A DNA stretch of 64,000 nt. Source: Lyophyllum atratum (Eukaryota > Basidiomycota > Agaricomycetes > Agaricales > Lyophyllaceae). The stretch covers positions 1,674,001-1,738,000 of the forward strand of contig JACGCN010000004.1 of the NCBI GenBank assembly GCA_014905825.1, written 5' to 3'. The notes under the pieces were generated by a model. It was not told where the DNA came from, did no database searches, and saw only the letters and a list, made by a program, of their open reading frames with translations. A program made the translations under genes and the position numbers. Below are positions 22,075-33,100 of this stretch, piece by piece; within the stretch, counting starts at the first letter, position 1; each line of letters opens with the position of its first letter.

Positions 22075-22230
22075 TGCAAAAAGTAATCGTAGTGTACGAT
22101 TTCGCGTGACTGAGTGAGCTTTCCTGAGGTGGCGGGCAGCAAAGCGGGTGCCCGCCACCGACGCTTACTCAGCACGTAGACCCTCTTTTCGGATCACCCT
22201 CGTTCCTCGGGTTCTCCGAAAACATCATCT
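22075..22230 (-). repeat. Ngaro split repeat A2
   Basis: This 156-bp copy is identical by eye to 41208-41363. It contains a 10-bp inverted repeat GTGGCGGGCA/TGCCCGCCAC at about 22130-22160. It shares six bases (TCATCT, 22225-22230) with the start of B1. Confidence 0.88.
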
Positions 22231-22410
22231 ATGTGTAAGAGATCGCGCGGGGGCGACGTATCATGTTAGATGAGACCAGTAACAGTACAAACAATATATC
22301 TATTGCGAATTTGTAACTTGTTGCTGTGTTTTGGGGAAAGGACCGAAGGTCCTTTAGCTCGAAACATCGACCTGAATCTGTGGAGAAACGGTCCGCAGTG
22401 AGCTGCGATT
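22225..22410 (-). repeat. Ngaro split repeat B1
   Basis: This 186-bp copy of B2 directly follows the tyrosine recombinase gene and overlaps A2 by the 6-bp core. Confidence 0.88.
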
Positions 22411-22487
22411 CCCAAAACGTTTGAGGAGCGCCGCGACGCGTCGAGCGAAGCGCGGACCCCCACAGACCAAAAGGAGCGGAACATACA

Positions 22488-23720
22488 TTATCGTACCCGG
22501 GGTAGGGTCAACCGCGTGAACTCCTCAAATACCGGGGTGTCCTGGAGATATGGTGCCAGAACGACGGCATGTTTCCGGAGGTACACCTCGAAGGCATCAC
22601 TGCTCCATCGACCCATAACCTTGACAACTGCAAGGGGGACTCCCCGAAGAAGGTACTCCAGGACTGACCCAATCCTTATGCCGTGGAAGCGGAGGATTTC
22701 CATTCCAAGCTGCTTGGCAATGGCGTTGAGACGCCTCGTGAAGGTGGTGCGGGTCAGCGGCCGCTGCGATTTGCCGTGGCGATAGGCGAAAAGATGAGTC
22801 CTGTCGTCAAGGTCGTTAACACGAAGATGGTGAGCTAACGCTTCCTCCGGGTCGCATGGTCCTTCCTGTCGTGCGAAGTAGAGTTCTTCCCCTTCAGGGG
22901 ATACCTTTGTGCGGGGAACGAAGAGGATAGTGACCTGATTGCCTTGTCGATCCTGTCCGCTACGCACGTCGCTCCGCTTAATGTGGATGGCTGGGTCGAA
23001 GGCATCGAGGTTCCCAAGCACGAACTCGCCCAAGCGCGCTGTTGTGAAGAAAGCGCACTTGAAGCACGCACCAATGGAAGCGTCGATGGGGTCGCTGGGG
23101 TCGAGGCGTGAACACAGTCTCGTCATGAGATCCAGTGTGAATGGCTCCCTTTTCGCACGCCTCGATCCTGGTGGCGCCAGCCTCTTCGCACCATCCAATG
23201 CCGCCTGGACTTCGGTAGGAGTCATGGTCCAGGGCGCACCGTGAAGGGTGTGCCATGCCTGTACTCCGTACAGGTTGTTGGCCAAAGCTGTCCCCGAGTA
23301 CGACCCCGCACACGCAGCCAGAAAAGATAAAACCAGGTTTGAATGTGCTGGGCACCGCTCTGAGTCAGGTACACCGCGTGTATCGCAGAATACATGGTAC
23401 ACAAGCAAACCCGAGCCATACGTCTCCCTGGTGCCATGTGACCACGATGCAGAGATGACGTTGAGGACTCGTGCCAGGTCCTCCTCGGTCATGGCGTGAT
23501 TGGTGTTGAGCTGACGCGCTACGACTGGTGTCCACAGTAGGAGGCGATCCTTTGCAAGGCAGTGAGGTCGGAGAGAGGATGGTAGAGGCGCCAAACCAGC
23601 CTTGTAAGGTCGGGGGCGTCCCACTGTCAGCGGCGACGGTAAAGCCGCACCAAACCTTGGTACACCGTTAAGCCCTCCAATCAACGTCGTCGACGGACTG
23701 TTCCTCCCTGAACCTCTCAT
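22488..23720 (-). CDS. Ngaro tyrosine recombinase
   Basis: This enzyme would integrate the element's circular double-stranded DNA by site-specific recombination. The first Met (23720) lies inside the end of the RNase H frame, so the two genes overlap by about 50 bp in different frames; the frame itself is open further upstream. After a basic Pro-rich leader, the SAM-like N-terminal helices run from MTEEDLARVLNVISASW. The catalytic set is visible: Arg in TTARLGEF, the HxxR box in RFHGIRIGSV, Trp in MGRWSSDAF and the Tyr nucleophile in EVYLRKH. The R-H-R-W-Y pattern is complete and the ORF has no stop, so it looks intact. It ends 77 bp before the B1 repeat. Confidence 0.88.
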   Translation of the reverse strand: MRGSGRNSPSTTLIGGLNGVPRFGAALPSPLTVGRPRPYKAGLAPLPSSLRPHCLAKDRLLLWTPVVARQLNTNHAMTEEDLARVLNVISASWSHGTRETYGSGLLVYHVFCDTRGVPDSERCPAHSNLVLSFLAACAGSYSGTALANNLYGVQAWHTLHGAPWTMTPTEVQAALDGAKRLAPPGSRRAKREPFTLDLMTRLCSRLDPSDPIDASIGACFKCAFFTTARLGEFVLGNLDAFDPAIHIKRSDVRSGQDRQGNQVTILFVPRTKVSPEGEELYFARQEGPCDPEEALAHHLRVNDLDDRTHLFAYRHGKSQRPLTRTTFTRRLNAIAKQLGMEILRFHGIRIGSVLEYLLRGVPLAVVKVMGRWSSDAFEVYLRKHAVVLAPYLQDTPVFEEFTRLTLPRVR

Positions 23721-24213
23721 TGTTGAAGCGTTCACGTGCACGAGCGTCCTGGAGGGAGGTATTGATGACCCGGGCTGCGGCTGGTGGGTACCTACCCTCT
23801 CGCAAAAGCCGAAGCTCGGTGGGAGTGTATGGCCTGGTTGCATCGACGAGGAAGCGGTCAAGCCCCTCTGGTAGTCCCAGCGGTGGGAGGAGAAGGTGCT
23901 GGGGAAGGAACTTGCCTCGGGAGGGGGCATCTGCCGGGTTGTAGGTGCTTGGGATATAGGCTGAATGAAACTTCCCAGTTCTGTTCTCGCCCTCGAGGAA
24001 GCCGTGGAGGCGACGAAATACGCTGTTGACGGCCGAGTTGCGGCTCCGCCCGTTCCACCATCCCTCGACCACTCCTTGGTTGTCCCCATAGACTCTGTGG
24101 TGGTCCTCTGGGTCACTGGTGGCAACGAGGGCGTGGATGAGGAGCTCGAATCCGATGGCTTCCGCCCACTGTATATCGCGCTTCCCGTCGAGGGTCTGCC
24201 AACCTGGCACCAA
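23668..24213 (-). CDS. Ngaro RNase H, C-terminal portion (split by the MITE)
   Basis: This continues the reverse transcriptase/RNase H frame after the 737-bp insertion. It contains the RNase H-type segment YGDNQGVVEGWWNGRSRN and the later YIPSTYNPADAPSRG, the Asp of which is the usual DIRS/Ngaro-group signature. Joining across the target-site duplication restores WRAWRLVPGWQTLD, showing that it was one frame with 24959-26315. It is broken here by the insertion. Confidence 0.82.
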   Translation of the reverse strand: MVPGWQTLDGKRDIQWAEAIGFELLIHALVATSDPEDHHRVYGDNQGVVEGWWNGRSRNSAVNSVFRRLHGFLEGENRTGKFHSAYIPSTYNPADAPSRGKFLPQHLLLPPLGLPEGLDRFLVDATRPYTPTELRLLREGRYPPAAARVINTSLQDARARERFNNERFREEQSVDDVDWRA

Positions 24214-24966
24214 GCGCCATGAGGGGTCCCTGTAGCCTCATTATAATTTGGTGCACAATAATAACAAAACCAAATTATGATTTGCCTATAGCTGTACAGG
24301 GCCCTGGAGCTATCATAATGCCACATTTTAATGTATGCTCATTTATGACCTTCCACATTATAATTTATTCCACATCATTATGTTTGCCACATGGCATGAG
24401 ATGCCTCTCTGCACTTATACATTATAATGTACATTATAATGCATGATTACAAAGCACTAATATTTTTACTCAACATTATAATATAAACAAATCATGTCAA
24501 ATGCCTCTACTGCCCATATTGACTTCTAATAATAGCATATTCTGGCCTCTCAGGCTTTCCTTCCCATAATGCGCCCCCAGCTGGTGGTCTGCTCCACCCA
24601 GCAGCGTACCAAGTTGGAGTTTGGCTAGGGGCTGCTGAAGATTGATCAAAGTCCACATCAGAATAGGTAATGCCTTTGATGGTTTGATGGGATCATAAGA
24701 AATTATAATGTGACATCATACTGTCGCATTTTAATGTAATGTGACATTATAATGTGGCATTATAATATAGAAGAGTAGAGAAGCATCCACATGCCGTTGT
24801 ATGATGGGGAATAAATTATAATGTGAAAGGTCAAAATTGAGCTTACATTAAGATGTGACATTATGATAGCTCCAGGGCCCTGTACAGCTATAGGCAAATC
24901 ATAATTTGGTTTTGTTATTATTGTGCACCAAATTATAATGAGGCTACAGGGACTTATGGCGCCATG
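24214..24966. mobile_element. hAT-like MITE inserted in Ngaro RNase H, with target-site duplications
   Basis: The 737-bp element (24222-24958) is flanked by the 8-bp duplication GCGCCATG (24214-24221 and 24959-24966). It has 93-bp terminal inverted repeats (24228-24320 and 24859-24951) beginning CCCTGTAGCCTCATTATAAT. It is strongly AT-rich in a GC-rich host and encodes no transposase. The 8-bp duplication and non-autonomous size point to the hAT superfamily, although the termini are not the classic CAGGG form at the extreme ends. The word ATTATAAT recurs about nine times inside. Confidence 0.85.
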
Positions 24967-26310
24967 CACGCCAGAACCCCCCAATGATGATGGCGACGCC
25001 GATTCCAGAACTGGCGTCGGAAAAAGCGCCAACATCGGAGAGGAGGACTGGCCGAGGGATGGGGCGCCGCTGAGCTGATCGGAGTGTAGCCGACCACCAG
25101 TCAAGGTCCGGTGATAGTCCTCGAGGAGGGTGGTGCGGAACGAAAGGACGGTCACTACTCCCTCGGAGCATGGTCTCCAGGCCGGTGAGATAAGCCCGTC
25201 CTGCAGGGTAGACCAATGAAGCATGGAGGAGCTTCCCGTAGAGCTTCTGAACGTCCTGGAGGTCATGAGTGGGGCGTCCATGCCATTCCTCAATCGCTGC
25301 CAGGTATTTCTCCACCTTCCCTTCTCCCAAGGAAACAGAGAGCGCCTCGAGATCCCACGACAGGCCGATGAACGTGTTGACTGACGCGAACGGTTTGTCC
25401 TTAGACTTCTCCCAGGGGATCCCCAGGAGGTCGGAGGTGCGGTCGACATCCTCCATACTGTAGGTGAACTGGGCGTCGAGGGAGGAGCGGGGAGACGCAG
25501 CGGAGAGGTCCTGGAGGGGGAATCTGCAGTCCTCGTCGAACTCCTCAAGAGAGCCATCATCAAATGTGCCACCACCATACCAAAGGCGACCCCCTGAACG
25601 GTGTTCACCCCGCATGACAATGTCAGCATGCCATTGGCGCCGGAGCTCGTTGTAGGCGGGGAGGTGTCGGCGAGGGATGCGGAGGAAAAGGTGGTCGTCA
25701 ACCCATTTGGAGAGGGGACCCATCCCTCGATACCGCGTGATGTCGAGGCCAGCGTCTGCCGGACATCCATAACCGCCTGAAGAGGGGGACGCCCCAAAGC
25801 AGAGGCTTGTGTCGACGCAGAATTCGTCGTCCCCCACCCGTGCAACCGCCGCCGGCCACTGCGACGGGTGGAGGGGAATGGTGCGGTACGCCTCCGCCAC
25901 GTCCCGAACCGCTGCCTGCGATCCAGGTGGGAGCCTGGAGATGAGCAGGCATATGACCGAGAAAGTCCCCCAGGTACATGGGAAATCGTTCGAGTTGGTG
26001 AAAGAGTTGATAGAGGGGTTTGGGAAGGCGGAGGAAGGAGAATGTGGAAAGGAGAGATTTTGAATGATCCGAAATTTCCCTGGCTTGTTAGGTTTAGGTA
26101 TGATGGAGAAGGGGGAAGTTTGAAAGGGCCCGATGGTCTCCTCGAGCTGCCTGCGAGAGAACGGACCAATGTACCTTCCTTTTGAGATTTCGGCGTCCAC
26201 AATGGTGCGAAATTCGCTGGCGAACTCGACGACTGTGGTGCTATTAGGTGGGGACTGGGTGGCGAGGATGGAAGGGAAATTAAATTTAAAACCGAAACTA
26301 AAGCCTCTGG
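24967..26310 (-). CDS. Ngaro reverse transcriptase and N-terminal RNase H (split frame)
   Basis: The frame enters from the LTR element at 26310 and runs to the MITE. The RT core has FSIIPKPNKPGKFRIIQNLS, the first catalytic Asp in VRDVAEAYRTIPLH, the active-site box KWVDDHLFLRIPRR (WVDD in place of YxDD), and VNTFIGLSWDLEALSVSL. RNase H begins at VLLSDVGAFSDASSGIGVAI. No stop occurs in the frame. The upstream part lies at 39262-40295 beyond the LTR element, where the frame overlaps the gag zinc-finger region. It is disrupted only by the two insertions. Confidence 0.85.
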
Positions 26311-26315
26311 GGAGG

Positions 26316-26768
26316 TGTGACGGCGGTATATCATATATCGACCGTTCACTATCTAATCTTATCGTGCGCGTGCCCGGGCCGGACTTACTTTGTACATATT
26401 TACTCTTTTGCTGTATCTACGCTTGTTGGCGTGTCGTGTACAAAACGCACTACTAATACTACATTCTCGTACTCCTCTACGCCTGACGCTAAGGATACGG
26501 GACCGGCGCCCAGGCTCCATTCCCAGCTAGCCCCTGGGCCCCGTGTGGGGTAACGACACGCCTTACTCAGGCTCACAGAGACGTTCCCGACGCAGCGCCC
26601 CTTAGCGGTGGCAGCAGCTCGGGACGATCCTAACGCAGCGCCCCTTCGCGGTGGCAGCAGCTTAGGATCCTGAGAGGTGCAGGCGCCCCTAGCGGCAGCC
26701 GCCTCTCACCTCGCATCTAGGGACTTCACTCACGCGAGAAGCCCACTATTTGGGATGGCCGCATCACA
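26316..26768 (+). repeat. Chromovirus 5' LTR
   Basis: 453 bp, TG...CA termini, identical by eye to 38804-39256. It contains an internal near-duplicate of about 37 bp (ACGCAGCGCCCCTT followed by GCGGTGGCAGCAGC) at about 26590 and 26633. Confidence 0.95.
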
Positions 26769-26769
26769 A

Positions 26770-26787
26770 TGGTGGGGGCACCGCGGA
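26770..26787 (+). promoter_or_regulatory. Chromovirus primer-binding site
   Basis: TGGTGGGGGCACCGCGGA begins one base after the LTR. Its TGG complements the CCA end of a tRNA whose 3' end would read TCCGCGGTGCCCCCACCA. Which tRNA this is cannot be decided from the window; it is not the tRNA-Lys found here. Confidence 0.65.
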
Positions 26788-27148
26788 CTTCATTCAAGCG
26801 TGCTGAAGTCTCTCTATCACTCGACGGCTCAAACTTTCGCCGTCTCCTCTCAACTCATCAAACATTTTCAAATCCTTCAATTTCATTCAGTCTGCTACTT
26901 CGCCTATACGATCTTCCGACCTACGTCTGCACCCCGATTCCGTTGCCAAAGTACCCGACAATTGATGGGGCTGCTTCAGCGCCCCGATTTCCATCGATAA
27001 GGAAGGCTGCCACATGCGCCGACTCCTGCCGCGCCGCGAACCATCTGCCTACCTCGCTACCGTCGCCTCGGAGGATCAAACCCCTATTCTATCCCCTATA
27101 ACTTCCGGAGTCGCTCCGTTACAACTCTATCTTCGACGTCCTCGCGAC

Positions 27149-30100
27149 ATGCCGCCCAAACGCTTCGCCCTCAACGCGTCGAACAATTCTCCCGGAGCAG
27201 CCCCCGCCGCTGCCCAGAAACGTTCGTCAAGTCGTCTGACGTCCCTCTCGGGAGGAGTTACCTCCTCGTCGAATCCTCTAGCTACTGTGGGGGGCGCACC
27301 TACTACGGAGCAGACCCCTACTGAGGATACCACCACTAAAACTAAGGGAAAAGCGACGAACCCGGCGCTCCAACGATCCCCTACTATCGAGAACGAACCA
27401 GACCATGAAGGTTCGCCCCCAGGTCCTACGTTGCCCCATCTAGGACCCCTGTTGGAGTTGGAGACTGCTTTCAGCGCTCCTCCCCCCGTAACCGTAGGGC
27501 GCGTCACCATCGACGCTGCGCCGTTAGACCCGGCATCGAATGCTTCTTACAATATCTCGGGCACCTCAAGCTATCGTTCGGTGGATGAACGCTCGGAGTC
27601 CGCCGTCCCTTCCTTAAGCTTCTTAGCCGAACCCACTCCTCCTCCTGAGAGTCGTTCGTCGGTCGCTGATTCAGACGCGACCGAACGTCCAATCGCGCCT
27701 AAGCTGTACGACACCCATCCCTTCATCTTCGAGGGAATACCAGCTCTAGCCGACAACAGGCTTAGGAACGAGCCGATAACCTGCTCGAACTACCGCTTCC
27801 ATCCCGCGTTCAACCCTGATAAGGACTACGATCCCCTCACTCGCTACGGAGGAGTCGACGGTTTACTCCCAGGTCGAAACCTTACGGAGTCCGACTTAGT
27901 ACGCGACATCATCATTCGCGCTTCCAAGCCGCACAAGGATCTACTATGGACGGACCTGGATGCGGGTATTAAAACCCTTCAGGAGCACCGAGTCTCTCCC
28001 GTAGACCTCGTCCGATGGGGGGCCGGAGCTCAAACTATGTACTCGCTCAACAAGCCGCTCCTGGACGAAGTGGCTCAGACTATACTAGCCATTCACCAGG
28101 TACTAAACGCGTTTGCCGATCTCCTCCACAAAGGGCCGAAGAATCGCTTCCGTCTAGACCCCGACTTCCAGTTCCTCCGAAGCTTAGGATGGAATGCGCA
28201 TCGCACGGAGATACTTCTCACCTTCGATGTCCTACAGCGTCGTTCTAAGGTGGCCTCTATACACCTCGGAAACTACTTCAAGAGTCTCGAACGTACGTTC
28301 TTGAGGCCGGACGACTTAGACTCCTTAAGTTCGTATGACTCCACGAACACGTCGCTGCGATCCAGTTTCGGTTTACGCTCCCCTACAACTGAACTGCGAA
28401 AATTGGTGACCAGACCCGATTATCGCGTAGACTCCGATCACCCCCTAGCTGCCGCGCAAAGGAGCTTTCTCAAGGGAGAACCCGAATATGCGCCGGGGGT
28501 TTATTACCATCATCGCGACAAAGCAACTAGGAAGCTATCATCAGTACCCTCTGAAGTCGAGTCACCTCTGACTTCTCTGTCAGAGGAAGCGCTTGGTGAA
28601 CGAGGAGGCTTCCCCTCCATCTCGTCCGCTCTGGCTAATCGAAATCTTCGATTCGATCTCCCCGATTCCATTTCGAGCATAGCGCGTGACCACGCCATCT
28701 CGACCTTACCAGGTGTTGGTTCTATCTCGGGTTTCGAAAGACAAGGATCTTCAGTTGCAGCTCCCGCTTCCTCTGTAGCGGCCCCTATTCCTTCGAACCC
28801 TGTCGGAACCACCACCCAATCTGGGGGGCCATTGTCGATGCAGCCTCCGGCTTCCATGGGAACCCTACGTAACTTACCGGCTTCCTTTGCTGTCAACTCG
28901 ACTCAAATCCCTGCTCCTACCAATTGGACCAGCTATACATATCAAACCGCTCCTCATGTCGCTCCCTCCGCTCCCGCCAAGCTTCCAAACGGCGGATCAG
29001 GCAACGATGACGGATTACCACCTCGTGGAGGCGCTCCCTTTGGCGGAGCTGCCCCTGGTGGCAACTTAGGGGGAAACGGAGGAAATCCTCCAGGAGAGGG
29101 CGCTCCCTTTGGCGGAGCTGCCCCAGGAGGAAACCCCGGAGACTACCCTGGAGGAGAACCAGGTGGAGGGGGCGGCGGTCCCCCTGGAGGAGGTGGCCCA
29201 CCTGGAGGCGGCGCTCCTGGAGGAGGAGGAGGTGCGCCTGATGGAGGAGGAGGACCTCCACGACAATTTGGCGGTCCTTACAATAACGATTACATCGAAG
29301 AATGGCAGCTGAACCATAAACTGAACATCTCAGTTCTGCCAGCCTGGGACGGCATGGGAGCTTCTGCTCTTAGTTATCTGAGTTCCATGGCCAAATTGGC
29401 TGGCCTCGGACAGAAGATGCGAGAAGGGTTAGCGCAGCTAGCTCCATACAAGTGGACAGAGCGCGCTCAGTCTTGGTGGGATACCCTACCCGAGGATAAC
29501 CGTGTCTACCTATCCCAAGACTGGAGTATAATGCTGCTCGGCATTCGGGCTCAATTCCTCGACGAAAACTGGATCAAGGACCGCACCTTCGAGTTCGAAG
29601 AAATGAAGTTCAGACAAAAGGGGCACGATCGCGAGTTCCCGTTGGACTTCATTCAACGAAGGATCCGCTACCATTCGTTCTTGTTTCCCGACGATCCGGA
29701 TGGACCTAAGGCCGTCTCTCGCATCCTTCGTACTAAGCCTACTGAGTGGGACACCACCCTCAACGAACGAGTGTGCCCTTCGATATTCACTCTCATGGCC
29801 ACTGCCAGCCGTATGGCCGAGGTCTTAGTGGGTGCTTGGTCCCTCGCGGAGCGCATGCGCGCTCCCACTTTTTATCGGAACAATGGTCGTAGGGATCGCA
29901 ATGCCAACGCTGCGGACGTTACACAGATAGACGACCTTCTCGGAGACCCTACCCACCCCTCTTCGATCTCCTCCAACGACCTTTTAGTCAATGAATCTCC
30001 CGTTGACGACAATAAGGAGGCCTATGCTGTCAAGTTCAGCAGAGGCAAGCCAAACAAGGAAAAGCGACCTTGGCCCGAAGGCAAAGTCGTCGACGGCTAC

Positions 30101-33100
30101 CATTTTGCTCGTGACGATAGCGTTTCTAGTGCTAGAGCTCCCAACGGTGGTTGTTACATCTGTACTAGTACTCGACATTTCGCTAGGGACTGTCCCCACT
30201 ATGGGAAGTGGGACTCGCTGCGTACAGCTAATCTAATTACTGTCGATATGGATCCTGCCGATATGGCCCAACAGGATAGAGCGTACATAGCTATGTTAGT
30301 CGAATCCAAGGTTTCTTCTTCCGCTTATCCCGAGCCCGATCACCCTGAGCCTGGATCCAACGTGAATGAGCCAAGATATGTCTTCCTGGCTGAAGCTTTC
30401 CCTAATCTACATTATGGAGCAGAACGCAACTACCGACGACGCGTGATGTTTGCGGTCAGAAAGGAAGAGAAAAAGCTGCGTTGGCGCGTTGACGTTCCAG
30501 CTGAGGATGAACCCATCCCGCCTCCTCCACCTTACGTCGAAATTGTGGAAGCCCGCAAGGTTAGGTCTCTACCAGACGGCTATGGATCCCTGGGTTCCAA
30601 AGCCTTGCATATGAAAGTGCACGTGGGAGCGACGGATCAGGCTCCTGTTCAAGGGCGACTTGACTCTGGCGCTGACATTACCCTCATGTCGGAAGCCTAC
30701 TGGGCTTCGATACCAGGACTGCCGAAACCTAAGGAGGGTCTTCGCATTAAGTTGTACCATCTAACTGGGAATGCGCGCGTCCTGGGATACATTAAGACGG
30801 CTATGTTTGCGGAAGCTACCGACGGGAAAATGGTTTCCTTCGAGCTGGAAGCTTACATCGTTCGCGACATGAACGTTCCCCTTCTTTTAGGAGAGGATTT
30901 CCAAACATCTTACGAGTTGGGACTCACCCGGCACGTATCGGGTCACTGCGAAGTGCATGTCGGAGACTCGGGCCTTGTCCTCCCCGCTTCCTCGACTCAA
31001 GCTGTCGACTTAGGATTCGAGATTCGGAAAGCCTACCAAGTTCAATCCTTCGTTCGTGCGAAAACGGTTCGGCGCAGCAAAGTGCGCGCCAAGGAGTTCG
31101 GACATACCGACCCACCTGTAGTGGCTGCTGAGGATAGACTTGTTTCCGCTGAGTCTGTGCATAACGTTCCAGTTGAAGCGCCCTTCGGAGACAGGAAGGA
31201 GTGGATCGTGGAGAAGGTCGTGATCGGGAACCCAGACTTGTCGGTCATGGCTGCGCCTACTACATGGATAACCTCGGACGCTCCATATTTGCCTATAGCG
31301 AACCCATCCAAAACACCGTGGTACATTAGGAAGGGTGACATCGTCGGCTACCTGAAGGAACCGAGCTCCTTCGCGGACGCTCCTTCTAGCAAGGAGGAAT
31401 GGGAAAAATACTCTGCTTCCGCTGACGCTCTCAAGGCGGTCATCGAAGGTTCCTTGCGCGCCCAGGATCTTGGCAACGCTGACGCTAACCTTCCTTCTGA
31501 CGACAAGTTGGATGGTGACGAGAATTGGGGTCCGAAGACCACGGCTCTCCCCGATGAGCGACTAGAAGGCGACATCGCTGGCCTCGTAAACCTCGGTCCC
31601 GACATACCGGATGACGTTAAGCCCCGACTCTTCGAGGTTTTGCGTAAAAATCGTATGGCCTTCGGCTTGGACGGGCGACTCGGTCACGTCGATGCTCGGG
31701 TGGATGTTCCCCTTCAGCCTGGGACCCAACCTATTTCAGTCCCTATGTACGGAGCGTCCCCTGCCAAGCGGGAAGTCATCGAGAAACAGGTTAACGCCTG
31801 GTTCGAGGCTGGTGTCATTGAGCCCTCCCGAAGTCCCTGGGGCTTCCCAGTCGTAGTGGTTTATCGCAATGGCAAACCTCGGCTAGTGGTTGACTACCGA
31901 AAACTTAACGCGAAAACTATTCCGGATGAATTCCCCATTCCCCGGCAAGCCGAGATTATTCAAGCGCTCTCGGGAGCTCAGGTTATGTCCGTCTTTGATG
32001 CATTGGCTGGTTTCACGCAGCTTGAGATGGCCGAGGAGGCGAAACCCCGCACCGCCTTCCGTTGTCACTTAGGCCTGTACCAGTTCCGGCGCATGCCTTT
32101 CGGGTTGCGTAATGGTCCATCCATCTTCCAACGCATCATGCAGGGCGTTTTAGCGCCCTTCCTGTGGCTTTTCACTCTGGTGTATATCGATGACATTGTG
32201 GTCTTTTCGAAGTCATGGGATGACCACATCCTTCATCTCGACCAGGTTCTGGGCGCCATAGCAGAGGCGGGAATAACTCTTTCCCCTCCTAAGTGTTTCG
32301 TCGGCTACTCGTCCATTTTACTCTTGGGCCAAAAAGTGTCTCGACTGGGGCTTTCCACCCACCAGGAAAAAGTCGCTGCGATCATCGATCTAGCGCGACC
32401 GCGCTCCGTTCCGGAGCTGCAGAAGTTCCTGGGCATGGTCGTTTATTTCTCAGCCTACGTGCCTTTTTATTCATTCCTCGCAGCTCCACTCTTCGCTTTG
32501 CTCAAGAAAGGTGCTCGCTTCTCCTGGGAGGCCGACCACGAAATTGCATTTCGGCAGATTAAGGAAGCGCTCGCCAGCGCTCCGGTGTTGGGTCACCCCG
32601 AGCGTGGCCAACCGTATCGCCTATACACGGACGCCTCCGACTTCGCGTTGGGCGCCAGCCTGCAACAGGTGCAGTCCATGTCAGTGGCTGACCTCAAAGG
32701 CACTCCGATGTACGACCGTCTATCCAAAGCCTGGACGGCGGGTGTGGACCTTCCCAACCTCGTACCATCGCTCTCCAAGGACGTTGACGAAGGCCTGGGA
32801 TCTCCCCGTAAATGGGGATTGACACTCGACGACACGGTGGTACGCGTTGAGTGCGTCATTTGCTACTGGAGCCGTACTTTATCTTCGGCCGAGCGTAATT
32901 ACAGCGCTACCGAGCGCGAGGCGTTGGGCGCCAAGGAAGCCCTGGTTAAATTTCAACCCTTTATTGAGGGTGAAGTTGTTATTTTGGTCACCGACCACGC
33001 GGCGCTGCAATGGGCGCGCGTTTATGAGAACGCTAATAGGAGACTGGCTGCGTGGGGGGCTGTGTACGCCGCCTATCCAGGCCTCAAAATAGTTCATCGG

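Noticed and set aside
24246..24446. Short ORFs inside the MITE
   Set aside because: They are translations of the AT-rich inverted repeats and appear on both arms with the same peptide; no transposase motif is present.
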